NCBI GenBank assembly: GCA_932521025.1
Contig: OW051468.1
Span: 1,178,064 to 1,242,063, forward strand
Length of the DNA: 64,000 nt
Reading direction: 5' to 3'
Source of the DNA: Oscheius onirici
Lineage: Eukaryota; Nematoda; Chromadorea; Rhabditida; Rhabditidae
Of this stretch, positions 32,004-53,599 are shown one piece after another. The notes beneath the pieces are model-generated. The model ran no database searches, was not told where the DNA came from, and worked only from the letters and a program-made list of their open reading frames with translations. Positions within the stretch are counted from its first letter, which is position 1. Every line of letters starts with the position of its first letter. Position numbers and translations under genes: made by a program.

Positions 32004-35000
32004 TTATTTATAGTGGCCTATGCCTAGATTGGGATAGATGGGTTTGATGGAAGGCTGTTGCGGACTTCTGGAAAAGTATTTTTTTGGATTCTTTTCTGTT
32101 TTTACATATTTTTGTTTTGGACAAAAATAATAATCGTCCACCGGTTGACCAGCGAAGCTATAAACAGCTAAAAATAGGAATCTTCAATTCCCAGGGCGCA
32201 CCAACTCTCACAAAATACAAGACAAATAACAGCACCTACTGTAGTTTTCTACAGTTTTCGTAACTAACTGACGCCCAGATTACGGTAGTTGCAAATATGG
32301 TAGCGGATTCTCAGGTTATTTTAGATCCACGAGCGGTTCGACATTCATTCAAGAAGACAAATGCAAAAAAAACTAGCAGTGAGAGCAGGAATCCGTGATA
32401 TATTGTCATTAATAGTAAAGGTTACGTTACTTCAAAATAACTGAAGAGTAGGAAAAATATGGGAGAATTTAGTCATGGCCTCCGCGCGCGCAGCCTATTA
32501 TCGCGAGAAAAATGCTGTTTGAACGAGTGCTCAGATAAAACTGAGAAACCGACGTTGGTCAATTGAAGCTTTTCAATTTTTTATATATTACAGTTGTTAT
32601 ACAGGGATGTTAAGGAACTCATTTAAAAGCATGTTTAACCCAATTTGATTAGCCTTGGACAACTTTTTGTTAGTAAAAAAAATCTATTCTTTTTCTTACT
32701 TTATGCATTAACTTCGGATTTCATCCAATCAAAGGACCTGAATCGCCGAAACAGTTCAAAAAAGAATGGAAGAATAACTTACGGTGATTTGGTAGAGTAG
32801 TCAGTGTTGACACGAGCTCTTGCTGGTTTCTTTTCCAGAACTTCGCCGTTTCTGGCCTCCGAGAGGGCAATCCATTTTTCAGCGAGTTCAGCCTCTCGAC
32901 GGCGGTGATCAGCCTGAAATTTTTGGTTATACTGTCTTTCTGTCTCTCACCTCAAGCTTGGCCTTTTCCTGTTCAAATCTCGCTCTCTCATCCTCCAACT
33001 TTTTCCTCTGCTCGTCGAGATCGTTCTCCATATGTTCAATGTTCTTCTTCTTTCTGGCTTCATCTTCTCGGACCTCCTTCTCCTTTTTCCTCAAAACTTC
33101 CAAGGTTTCTACAGACGAAGAGAGCATTTGGGAAGACCCTGTCCTCATTTTTTCGAGGGATGTGATTCGGAGCTTATCCAAGGCCAGAGCATTCTTCAGA
33201 CTGATATTTTCACTCTTCAGCTTTTCCAAATCTCGTATGAGACGTCGACATTCACGGTGACAGGACAGGGATTGTGTAAGCTGAAAATACAGGCTATGAA
33301 AACGTATAAAAATGCTTACTGGTAAAGAATGAGTTCTCTCCTCAGCCTGCGTCCTCTCCCTCTTGACATCATCCGAATCTTCACTGACGTGCTCCTCTTC
33401 CTTGGTTCCCATTCGGGGGACGGTCGTGTGACGCCGAATTCCGCCTGATTCTGAAATTTGAACTTTGATTGTCTATTCATTTGTCAGAACAAAGGCGGGA
33501 GATGACTAGGATTCCAAAAATAGTAGGACGGCGAGTCTGAGAGACAGAAAGAGACAGGGGGACAGAGAGTCAAAAAGACAAAAAAAAGAGAAAGACAGGA
33601 GGATAGAGATCAGAGATGTAGATAGATAGATATTTCATTTGCCCTAGAAGATAAACATTTGGAGAGCGAGAGGGGATGGAGACAGGATATTATGAAAACA
33701 ACACAAAAAACGACATGACGTGCGCTTTACGCACTTTTGTAGACAAAAGTTCCGCATATCTCTGACAGAGATAGAGATACAGAGATTCGGAGATTCAGTG
33801 ATTCAGAGAGACAGAGAGTCAAAGAGTCAGAAAGTCAGAGAGTCAGAAAGACAGAAACAGAGATACAGTAACTCACTGGTCGGTTTGGAAGTTCCCTCCT
33901 CTCCATGGAATGTCTTGACTCTCCTCGGCTGATCCCTAGATCCAGAGGCAGAACTATCCGAACCAGAACCACCGTCCGAAATCTCTCCATGGTCCAGCTT
34001 TACAGCTGTTCCCTCCTCCAACTCTTGAAGATACGTCCAGAGGATGGTTTCCTTGGCTTGGGTCATGTCGTTGACTACTGAAAAACGAATTGATCAATGC
34101 CTATCGACTGACGACATTTAATGACATTTCCTGATAAGGTCACCGACTCGACGGCACAAGACTCAAAATTCCTTACATTTTTTCGTCGGGACCGTTTTCA
34201 TCTCCCTGAGCTCTCGGAACTTTTGGCGCACATTCTCCTTGACCTTTTCGACCAGATCGTGGCGTCCTCTCAAGGGCATGAAATCCAGATGATTTTGGAG
34301 CACTTGAGCAAAGTCATTCCGCTTTCCGACATAGTTACTGAACATGGCCAGCTCTTCGGCACTGTTCCTGTCAAAAATCTCCGTGAGTTGCTTCATCCAC
34401 TGCTCTTCAGCCTCCTTCTGTTTTTTCTCCAACTTTTCGTGTTCTTGGGTAGCTTGACGGAGGTAGTCATCGGTTTCTCTCTTGTTCAGACGGACTGAAA
34501 ACGTTACTGTGAAAATCTGAAGACAGTTTATTTATCACTCTTAAAAAGCGGCGCTGCTTTGCATGCATAGCGCAGTCGGTAAGAGTTTTTCTTCCTTATG
34601 AACCCGGAACCGACTGGAAAATGGGTTCCATTGAAAACAACTGATCTCAACTTACAAAAAACTCTCTTAAAACAGATCCACAGTTTCAAGACGAGAGGAA
34701 ACATCGTTGCGTGAGACCAATTCAATAACCACGTTCATTCATTCTCTCCCACCCCCGGTCATCAAAGAAATGAAAAAACAAAATCTCCTTACCTTTCACA
34801 GGAGCGTGAAGAATAGCCTTTTCGAGAGTCTTCTGCCATTTGTTCAGGTCCGTCTTAGTCATGAACTCAATGTCGACCAGAGCTGGCTTAACGGACGGGA
34901 TGAGCATCATGTTCAGTGAGTTTCCAGCCAAATTTCGGAGAATCAGAGCGTGGAGGGAGAGTACAGGCTGGTCCATTGGAGCAAATTGGTACTTTCCACT

Positions 35001-38000
35001 GGTTCCATTCTTTTTGCTCAAAAAGACGATAATATCATCGAAACAGATGACAGTGACGGGAGTCATTCGATTGATGGACAGGCATTTGACGTGAGCCTCT
35101 CCGATACAGAGAAGTCGACGGCCTCTCTCCTGGGTCATCTGGGAACAGATGCTCTCGATCTGGAATACGGTAATTTGGAAGAGAGTTTCTGTCTCTGTCT
35201 TTCAGTCTCTCTGACTATGGTTCATTTCCGACCAGGGATGTGCGAAAGTACCGTATACTCGAAAGTCGAAAGCCGCCATGGCTGCGCACCAACTTTCAAT
35301 CATTGGCGTCGATACGCAGCTGATTTTCAAATCCTCTTGAGTATCGACGTCTGTGGGGTTAAGAGTTGGCGCGCTACTTTCGACTTTCGAGTATACGGTA
35401 CTTTCGCACACCCCTGTTTCCAACGAAGAGCGGCACCCGTGTTTGCGCGCCATTTTGAAATTTCGTGCGTAAATCAGATTTTTGCTACTTCTTAGATTTT
35501 AAGGTAACTTCTTGGCATTTTCTTACATTTTAGACGTTGTAATCGAATTCTATAAAAACCTAATTGTCATCAAAAGCCATGAAAAAACAATCCTTTTGAT
35601 GCTGGCTTGGCATAAAATGGCAGTTTTCTCACTAAGACAGCCATGCCGCTCTAAAAATCGGTGACTTTTTCCCGGTTTTTGCATTAAGTAGGTAAGTTTA
35701 TATGCTGAGCTCGAAAATGCAGTCGAAAACGAGAAAAAAGCAGCTAGAAAACTGCGAAAAATCATCAAAGTTGAACAAACGGGAATAAAATCCAACGCCG
35801 CGGCCATCATTTTAGAAATTTCGTGTCGAGAATCATGCAAAAAATACTTTAAAGAATTGCCTAATTGCCGCTCTTCGTTGGAAATGGACTATATCTGACT
35901 CTCTGTCCCTCTGTCTCTTTGTCTCCCAACTCACATTCCACTCGACACTGATGAACCCATCCGGCACACTCTTGTCCGCGATGAACATCCTCGTCTGACT
36001 GGAATTGTCAAAACTCCTCTTAATCTCATCCCATCTCTTGTTCATCTGCAGTATCAATAGATTGTTATCGATCCTCATCGCAAATTTCTTCGCTGTCTCT
36101 GCCGCCTTCTCCGTCAGGACATACTGAGGACAAAACTTGTTGCTCTCATGCTTCAGAATCCCATCAATCAGTAGTCCATACTTGGCCGGGCGAGCTATCG
36201 TCCTCGTCATGACAGTCTTGAAGTCATACTTCTTATAGAGGGGATGAGTATTGCAGCGTTTGATAAAGTCCTGGAACTTTTGATTCTTCTCAATCAGCCG
36301 CTGCCAATGACGTTCCGAGCGGTCTTTTGAGAAGCCAAATGTCGTGTAGGCGTCTATACAGAGTGAGGTATACATTCCGTCATCAGAGAGCTAAAAAAAT
36401 CTGGTTCCAAAATTTCATGGCTCTTACCTTAGCGATGAGAATGTCAGAGATGGTCTCAATCTCATTGTTCTCCGCTTGTCTGGACAGTAAAAGAGTCAGG
36501 AAGTGGGTATGGTACATCAGGAGAGAGTCAATGACGTCGGGAATCAAATGATTCACTTCTTCTCTCGTCATGACCCCCTCGTCTATCAGACGCTCTCTGT
36601 AGGCTTCTTGGAGGAAAGCCAAGTTTGCACAGTGTTCCTTCTCGAGACTGATGAGCTCTAGAAATTGTCTCTTATGGGCTTCTCAATCACTTTACCAAAG
36701 ATGGCATCCTGACGGTTAATCTGCTTGGGAGTCATGCCATCCGGTCGGAATTTGTCTCTCCAGGAATGATGAGGGGGTTTGGAGAAGAGATCGAATTTGG
36801 AATAGCGGGGATTCTCCCTGGAAGGTAGGGGTGAGAGAGACTGAGAGAACAGGAATGGAAAACCTGGCCGGCCAGGTCGGTCAGATTGGATTTTGCGGCG
36901 GGCTAAAAAAAATTAATTTCTCATTTTTTTTCTGATTTTTTTGTTTCCAAATACGTCCCTCGATCAGATTTAGTTTTGCCATCAGAAAAATGGAAAGAAA
37001 ATCGAAAACTGACGACAAAAATAGAAGTAAAAGCGGTTTTTGACTAAATTCGCTAAAAATAGCAGTTTTATTCGATTTTCATTGTCAGTTTTCGATTTTC
37101 TTTCAATTTTTCTCATGGCAAAACTAAATCTAATAGGGGGACGTATTTGGAAACAAAAAAAACAGAAAAAAATGCGAAATTAATTTTTTTAGCCCGCCGC
37201 AAAGTCCAGCCAGGTCGGCCAGGTTAGCCATCCCTGGAGAGAAGCAGAGATACAGAGAATTACAGAGAGAGGCAGAGACGGACAGGGAGGAGTCGGAGTC
37301 TGAGAGACAGGGAGACAGAGAATTAGAGACAGAGACAGAGAGACAGGGGACAGAGAGACCGAGAGGGACAGAGGGACAGAGAATTAAAGACAGAGAGACA
37401 GGAAGGGACAAAAAGACAGAAACTCACAACAACTGTTGGATAAAGTCGACTTTTCCATTTCCATTCTCCTCGTCATCATGACATCCATTCGGTGCCAGTA
37501 TTCTTTGGAATCTGTCCGGGAGTTCCGTCAGACCTTCACCTAAAACAATTTCCTAATGAGAGTTTCGAAAGCTTGGGACAACAGTGCAAAACAGAGGACA
37601 CAGTGCAGCCCCCTACCATTCCCACTGGCATCACTGTTCGATCGGCCTGCCCTAGTCAAAAAGTCTTTGATGAAAGCGCTACTGCTTCTTCTGTGCTTCA
37701 CAGCATGAGTGATAGGTTCCGGTTGACTAGTTCTCCTAGACAGTTGGAGAACAATATCATCGCTCCTCTCCCTCCTGTGATTCTGACTGCTCGGACTGCA
37801 GCTCTCACTCGAGAATGTTCTCTTATGTTCAGGAAGAGGAGTCGGTTCGTCCGGAATTCCAATGGTTATGACTCTCGATTCCAGACTGTTTATATTCAGC
37901 GATTCGACGATCGTGTCTGAAGAGTCTTGTCGTTTCAGTTGGAAGAGAGACAGAGAGAGAGAAGCTGTAGAAGTCCATGCTTAAGAAAGTCCCCTTGTGT

Positions 38001-39117
38001 TTTCTCCTAGCTGGAGGAGAAGTTTATCACACCGGTCATTAAGACAATCAAAGTGCCCAGCCGGGGTCATTTTGGTTAGCCGGCTGGCAGAGTAAATAAA
38101 TAGGAAAAAATAGAAAAATGAACGAATCGAGAGTTTGTTGAAATCTACCGTAAATATTTGAATAGAGGCACTGCGCCACTATTCGAATACAAAAAAATTA
38201 TGTACACATTTTTTTCTTATTGACGACGACATTTTTTAACTTATTCATTATTTTTTACTGGTACCCTGGATCCATATCTGTAGGGGAAAAATTCTAGGAA
38301 AGTCGAAACTATTTTCTTCAACCCGAAAAAATGCGTACGTAATTGCGTATTATTTTTGTATTCGAATAGCGGCGCAGTTCCTCTATTCAAATATTTACGG
38401 AAAATAGACTAAAGAGTGAGAAACTTGACAAAGTATTCAATGCTATAAATTAAAAGACTGGCTGGAATGGTGCTGAAACTACAGAGGTTCGTCTAGTTCC
38501 AGAAACATTTTTCTAAACGCTTTTCAGTTCACTTCGGAACCCATTAGATGCCACCAAAATTGTAATGATTGGATCTTCAGCTCATCGTCTGTTCAAAGTT
38601 TAAAGGACTGTGAGTTCCTGGATCCTTGGTTTCAAGGTAACTTCGCTTCAAGAAGGTTCTGTACAAGATTTTCAAAGGATCCGAAAGTCCAACAGACTGT
38701 CAACTGCCTCTCCTAGCTCTTTTTCCTACCTAAGAGTATTATACAGTCCAAGCAAAATTCCAGAAGGCCCTCCTTACCCTGACTTCCATAAGAACTACCC
38801 TCATCTCCAATGCCAATGATTATCTTGCCGACTTCTCCATCCGAGCACCACTTTTGCCTCTGTTTAGCAATATCCTGCAGAATCTCAATATGAATATTTG
38901 TAGTCATGGCTTCCACAGCGGACTGAGATCTCTGATTCCGGAGCATCTGAGCATACTGACTGGCTTCTTCAAACTCTTCTACATGCTCCGCCGGGATGTG
39001 AACTTCCTGTTCCTCTCCTTTGAGAATGTTACCTAGACGACTCAATAGAGGATTTGAACTGGTCTTGACCAAATAACTGCCGATAGTGTTCGGGAGACTG
39101 GATCGTCTCTCTCCCAT
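32004..39117 (-). CDS. Rho guanine-nucleotide exchange factor (DH-PH), short isoform
   Basis: Thirteen exons join in phase to 1033 residues: 38778-39117, 37617-37916, 37428-37539, 36696-36817, 36428-36657, 35935-36390, 34793-35159, 34177-34494, 33877-34077, 33320-33450, 32951-33280, 32783-32913 and 32004-32067. Residues about 1-250 are serine-rich and disordered. A DH domain follows (INRQDAIFELISLEKEH; TRTIARPAKYGLLIDGIL), then a PH domain (KYQFAPMDQPVLSLHALIL; TDLNKWQKTLEKAI), then acidic linkers and a coiled coil (KKEKEVREDEARKKKN). The DH catalyses GDP release from Rho GTPases. The PH details and C-terminal coiled coil are most like ARHGEF2/AKAP13/ARHGEF18; no PDZ, RGS or C1 domain was found. 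An in-frame TAA lies three codons before the ATG at 39117 with no acceptor between, so this is a true start. Introns hold several transposons. Confidence 0.85.
35233..35416. mobile_element. hAT-like non-autonomous element H3
   Basis: The 8-bp duplications are TTTCCGAC (35225-35232) and TTTCCAAC (35417-35424). The inverted ends begin CAGGGATGTGCGAAAGTACC and pair for about 36 bases, with CGAAAGT words. It lies in the RhoGEF intron between the DH and PH exons and has landed at the edge of the next repeat. Confidence 0.85.
35417..35883. mobile_element. Repeat with TTTCCAACGAAGAGCGGC inverted ends
   Basis: The left end TTTCCAACGAAGAGCGGCA is matched by the inverse TGCCGCTCTTCGTTGGAAA at the right end. 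The body contains GCCGCGGCGTTGGATT in inverse orientation and matches 29668-30095. Confidence 0.65.
36850..37236. mobile_element. Palindromic element, ATGGCAAACC family, copy 1
   Basis: The ends are AATGGAAAACCTGGCCGGCC and GGCCAGGTTAGCCATCCCTG. The arms are inverted copies with TTTCCAAATACGTCCCTCG. GAGAGAA follows and precedes it, suggesting a 7-8 bp duplication. It lies in the RhoGEF intron between exons 36696-36817 and 37428-37539. Confidence 0.75.
38148..38400. mobile_element. MITE family A, copy 2 (both arms present)
   Basis: It begins CCGTAAATATTTGAATAGAG and ends with the inverse CTATTCAAATATTTACGG, with inner ATTGCGTA words. It lies in the intron between RhoGEF exons 37617-37916 and 38778-39117. 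Confidence 0.8.
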
Positions 39118-39927
39118 GCCAGATTATAGAAAAAAAGAGCTGCTGTCGAACGCTGGGAAACTGTAGCGTGTGGATGATTCAGAGGCGCCCAACTTTGGGG
39201 GAACAAAAGGCCCGACGAGTGAGAAAGATTCCAGACTGACTCAGTAATTTTATTTTAGACCAGGCCACACGAGGAATCTATTATGGGAATGGAATGCTAA
39301 TCAGGGGGCAGAGTAGTCCGATCTGTGGTTCTTTCTGTAAAAATTTGCTATAATAATATCCTTCCGCTGATGAACTTTGAATGCTTTCTCATGTTAGAGA
39401 AAGGGGCGTACGCGGACAACTAGGGTATCCCAGTTCCTCTGTTCTCAGTGCAAGCGCTCACAGTTACTATTACAGTAGTCACATGGCTTTGTGCTGAGGT
39501 TGCTTCTCTCTAACAGTCACTGACTGATCTTCACTGTTAAATTCGACAGCACGTTTAGACCGACAGCCCAGGCTTTCATTTTTGAAGCAGTGTTCATTCA
39601 ACACCCAGTCTATTAAATAGTACGACTAGCAGAAGAGTTGTAAGAAATGGTCTAGAAGATTTCGGAGCAAATAATTTTCATCCGGACGCCTTCTACCAGA
39701 ACCCAGTGTGCTTTCTCTCACATTTTAAGCTCAATTACACAGGGAAAAATGACTCGAAAGCTAGACACAGAGGGAAGAAAACCAGGGGGAAGAAGCCTCT
39801 CACAATACCTCTGCTCATTCGGCCCGTCACAGATCCGTACAGTACATCCGTGGCCCAATTCATGCCTGAACACGTGCAAATAGAACCCCACAAAGACCAT
39901 GCAGAAAAAAAAAGTTAAAAAACTAAC
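39118..39927. other. Between RhoGEF short-isoform start and upstream exons
   Basis: This should contain the promoter of the short isoform. A minus-strand segment at 39770-39850 after a GTGTTCAG acceptor is open (MNWATDVLYGSVTGRMSRG, then a GTGAGAGG donor) and could be a small cassette exon, but its phases do not fit both neighbours well. Confidence 0.3.
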
Positions 39928-49167
<9,240 letters not shown>

Positions 49168-49374
49168 CTGGAAATGATGAATTTTAGAAATTGTTACGGT
49201 ATAAAGAAGAACAGAAGGAAAATGCAGAGTTGAATGACTCAAAATTTCTAGCTTTGAGCAGGTGGATAGAAGGATAGGACAGATGACAATACTGCATTCT
49301 TCACGGGACTCGTTTGCACCAGTCTACCACACAAAAATTGATACTCTGCGAATCCTTGCTTTCGCCGAACGGAT

Positions 49375-49458
49375 ACCGTAAATATTCGAATAGAGGCACT
49401 TGCCCCACTATTTTTCAGTATCCCTGTTTTGGTGCGCCACTATTCGAATATTTGCGGT
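49375..49458. mobile_element. MITE family A, copy 4 (short)
   Basis: It reads CCGTAAATATTCGAATAGAG at one end and the inverse at the other and is flanked by TA on both sides. The duplicate locus near 59970 lacks it, giving an approximate empty site. Confidence 0.75.
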
Positions 49459-49737
49459 ATTCACAATTTCCCACAAAGCTATAAGAACTGGAAATAGTCG
49501 GCTTAAAAAAAGAAGGAAGAGAATGTTTGTCGCAAAGGAAAATGGAGAGAAAGATTCTTGGAATTTCCCTTCTTGATCATATTTCATATTTCAAAAAAAT
49601 AGGACAAAGCTGAAAGACAATAGAAGAATACAAGAAAAGACTGTTTGATTGGGCTTGGAAGATGTCGAATGAGGACGGAGATAGCTGGACGAAAGCTGAC
49701 AAAAAATGGATCCCGAATATGGCTGTTCAAAAAAGAG

Positions 49738-49918
49738 GAATTACCGTAACATTTTAGCTCTTCCCTTCGAGACCCACTTAGTACATAAAAGTTGGATACT
49801 AAGCCAACAAATTTGAAAGATACGCAGTGAAAGTTGGAATTTGTTGACTGAGTATCCAATTTTTGCGTGCTAAGTGGGTCTCGAAGGGAAGAGCTAAAAT
49901 CTTACGGTAATCCTCTTA
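49738..49918. mobile_element. Palindromic element, GAGACCCACTTAG family, copy 1
   Basis: Inverted arms run from TTACCGTAACATTTTAGC through TTCGAGACCCACTTAG and TTGGATACTAAGCC to the matching inverse ending TTACGGTAA. Copy 2 is at 60095-60272. Confidence 0.75.
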
Positions 49919-49919
49919 T

Positions 49920-52900
49920 TTTTAAACAGACCATAAGACAAGATCAGCTGGCAGACCACAACACGGAGGAACCTACTTGCCTTTAAAGTTGTACCAACAT
50001 TCTTTTCGATGGCATGACAGTGTGGAATTCAGAAAAAATGGCGACAATTATTCAAAGATGAAAAACTCTTCCCTACGAAAATGTTCAGAGTTAGGTACAG
50101 ATAAAGAGATAAAGATGCTGCGTACTTTTAGTTATTGCGGCAACTCATTTTTCCACACAAACTCGAATAAATTTCGTACGAAACAAATGCCTGTTAGCAA
50201 CGGCTATAGCCAATTTTGTTGGCATGACACTTGTTTACGATTTCTAAGAATTCTGACCACGAACGGACACGAGTTGATGAGAAAAACAAAAAAGAAGAAG
50301 ATTGAAAGCCAGACGGCGGAAATAGTTAAAAGTTTCGCTAGCCAATAAAAAATTGAAACATGTTGTTTTTTTCTTCAGATCTACTCAATTTTTGGGGAGA
50401 AAATTATACAGATTGATTCCCCTCTAATAGACTCTAATAGTTATCAAAGCCAAGGGCTTGGGTCGAAACTTTTCGGAAAAACAAACATTGAAACGACAGG
50501 CCATAAAAATGAGCATCCTTTCGTAACAGAAAGCACTTTTTTGTTTAAAAACCAAAGTTCAGGAATCTCAAAGATGAAATAAGAAACTTTTTAATAGAAA
50601 ACTGAAATTCTGGATTTGAACTTTAAAGGACTGTGAGGCGAGGAGATGGCGCGCGCTAATGACCAGTCAAAAAATTACTGCAGTGGCCAAAAAAGTACAT
50701 TTTTTACAGGAGTTATAAGAGAAATGTAATGGACAACCTAAGGTGGTTGGGGCGTCTTGGACTGAAACGTGTTTCCGTATCACCTAGAACAGGACAGCTC
50801 TGATGGATGGCGGAAGGTGGAAAAATGTGGACGTCAGTTTTGGATTTGGTACAGAAATCAGAAGAAAAACAGAGAGACAATAAGATTCAAATAATGGGGA
50901 CAAGGTGAGTCAAACAAATAGACAGAGAGGTACAGTCTCGCCAGGAGGCCGTCCAATTACAACGGGGGGTCTGCTCCGTCATTAGGTGAGCGGCTAATCT
51001 TCAAAGGATATCACGAGGCAGAGAGGATCCGGTGGGAAGGGACAGATAAAAAGTGGGTAAGAAGGTGCGAGTTTCTGACTCTCTCTCTCTCTGTCTCTCA
51101 GTCTCTCTGACTGTCTTTTTCTCTGTTTGTCTGTCCTTCAGTCTTACTGTCTGACTCGACCTTTTGTCCCTGTGTCTTTGGTCTCGTTATCTCTTAGTCT
51201 CTCTGTCAAACAGTCTCTCTGTCTTTCTCTGTCAGTCTGCCTCTCTCCCTGTCTGACTATCTCTCTCTCTCTCTGTCTCACAGTTTCTTTGTCCCTCTGT
51301 CTCTCTGTCTTCCTGTCACTCTGACCCTCAGTCTGTCTCTGTCTCAGTTCAACGTCATATGTTTTCACAATGAGCACTCCAATTGATTGATCACAGTTAC
51401 AACCTTCATCATTCCAAAGAAAAAGAAAAGAATGGCAAAAATCGTCGGAGAAGGCAGCTTATCTCAAAATTTTCAAATGAGCACAAACCGGGTTCATTGA
51501 ATGAGTGTACATGATGTGAGATTGTGTTTTGTGAGTCGGATCTCGCAGGGGAAGAGAGAAGTTATTCTGGAGAGACAGAACAAGTCTGGGCGCGTTCCTT
51601 TTGATTAGGCGAAAGAATAGATTGATCAGGAACTGAGAACAGCTGATTGGAACGGGAAGATGATGAGATAGATAAAAATAATAGCAGAAACGTGATAAAA
51701 GAAACTTGCTCACTAAGCAAGCTAAGGAAAGTTCTAATTTTCGGGGGGAAAATGTCAATGCACTTTTGACATTCCGTAAACAGTTGCCAACTTCCAGCAT
51801 TCTTTCTTGGTTCGTCAGTAGAAAAAAAATACTAAAATGGCACAGTCTCTTGACAGAACCGAAGCTATTTTCATGCTTCTTACTTTAAAAATACCTTAAA
51901 CTTAAAGCGCCCCTTATATGAGAAAATTTACTTGGAGCTCCCTACAAAATGCGCAATTGCGTCCGGGTCCATTTCGGGTTGAAGATAACATTTTCGAGCT
52001 TTTTGATGTTCTACAAAGTTGTAGCCCTTGATTTCTTCTACAACTTTGTAAAACATCAAAAAACTAAAAAATATCGTCTTAAATTCAAAAATAGAGTTTT
52101 AGAAAATTCATATGATTCGAGGAGGGACAAGACGTTCGATACTGGCTGTTGTTATTGACACTTAGGGCGGGGAAGATTTCATGTGAGAAAAATAAGAAGA
52201 AGCAATGGAAAAATAGTGTTGTCACTTTTCATATACAGAAAAAACTGAAGAAACAGGGACAAACTGTCTCACTGCTGGAAAAAAACACTGCCCAGGAAAC
52301 TTTTTAAAATGCAGGAAGATTTTACCAGACTGATAGCTGACCCAGGTAGCCAAGTCTAGTAGGCCTTAAGAGACAAATCTCGAGTTAGTCGGGTCTGGAG
52401 AGAAAGAGAGCGAGACCGTAAAGGCCGCGTGAAGGAGCAATTAGGTGCGAAAAATTTAATGGGCTACTGTCCGGTCAAAAAGACCTAAACGAGAAAGAAA
52501 GAGGGCGGCAGTATGTGTCACACAGCTGGTCGGTTTCTCTCTACGAAACGACTAGGACAGAAGAAATTCAAAGGGGATCGATTGCTATGTGCGCAATTCG
52601 CACAGAGATTCGTCCAGCGGGACAATAGAGCCAGCTGATAAGGCCAGGTGCCGTGCGGGAAATCGAAGACGGGCAGTCTTTTTGGAGGAAATTAGGGCAA
52701 TTTCCGGGAGAGACTTGGGAAAAGAGATAGAGATTGAGATTCAGGGAGACTGAGAGACAGAGAGTCTGAGAGATACAGAGAGTCAAAGAGTCCGAAAGAC
52801 AGAGACAGATTGAGAGACAGATGTTTCAAGTGGCCTCAGAGTCATTCTTTTTTTCGAGGGAAGGATCATGACCTTGAGTGTTCAAGAGAGTAAACAGCTA

Positions 52901-53376
52901 TTCTTAGAGTTTCGAAAGACTAGATTTGAGTCATTTTGTAATGTTCTCTAAAGTCTAAAGAAAGTAAGCAGAAAAGACACCGTTGTATAGAGCTGAGGAA
53001 GTCTGTCGTCCCCCAAAAGAACACCTGATGTTTTTCGTCCCCCCTTGTGATCTTGGATCCGTTCCGGAAAACGGAACTGGGGCTTGCGTGTGGCGTGGGT
53101 GTGGCACAAAAGCCTCTCGTTGCGTGCGTGAGAAAAAGGACCACACCTGTCGTCAAGGAACTGTACAGGGCTCGAGAAGAGTCTTGGGACAAAACATGGT
53201 CAGAACGGCAGAAAGCCAGCCGAAAAAACTGGCTAAACTTGGCGATCTTAGATCGAAAAGGCTTGGATAACAGAGGGAAGAACAGTACTACAAAAAGAAG
53301 CCAACTATCATTTTGAATCGCCTCAATCACCGCCACTGAACCTGTTCTGTCCTGTACTGTAACATGCAAAACTCAC
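49920..53376. other. Long intron or intergenic stretch, no gene supported
   Basis: A CTCTGTC low-complexity tract occupies 51070-51350 and a GAGACAGAGAG tract 52725-52820. A palindrome with GTTCTACAAAGTTGTAG lies at 51950-52090. Open frames at 49977-50348 and 53047-53316 have no recognisable content. On the long-isoform model this is intronic. Confidence 0.35.
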
Positions 53377-53465
53377 ATAATGATGGACGGACGCTCCTCC
53401 TCCTCCGGCAGTATCGAAGTGGCGTTCTTCATCGAGGAGGACCGTTTCATCTGCCTCTTTCAGAT
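53377..53465 (-). CDS. Candidate upstream exon, same strand as RhoGEF
   Basis: An 89-nt segment between a TTCTTCCAG acceptor and a GTGAGT donor encodes LKEADETVLLDEERHFDTAG followed by a short glycine run and SVHHY. It enters in phase 1 and leaves in phase 0. It does not fit directly onto exon 49051-49167, which needs phase 2, so at least one exon is missing or it belongs to another transcript. Confidence 0.45.
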
Positions 53466-53571
53466 CTGGAAGAAGCGAGTTAGTAACTGGATTCAGTGTT
53501 AGAGAGGATGCGGTCAGTAGAAGGAATTTGACTGGAAGAGGATGGTTCAGTTGTTAGAATTGTTAGGCAGT

Positions 53572-53599
53572 CCCTGTCCCTGTCCCTGTCCCTGTCCCT
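53572..53599. repeat. Short CCCTGT array
   Basis: About four and a half CCCTGT units, in the same orientation as the two long arrays. This may be a seed or a contracted form. Confidence 0.7.

Noticed and set aside
34553-34620. A tRNA gene suggested by AGCGCAGTCGGTAAGAG
   Set aside because: The D-arm-like sequence has no matching B box or T arm, so it is only a partial resemblance.
32004-39117. PDZ-RhoGEF/LARG type exchange factor
   Set aside because: No PDZ, RGS-like or C1 domain was found in any exon, and the PH sequence resembles the ARHGEF2/AKAP13 group more.
52920-53369. A 149-residue minus-strand open frame
   Set aside because: It has no recognisable domain, an unlikely mix of hydrophobic and repeat-like stretches, and no splice or start support.
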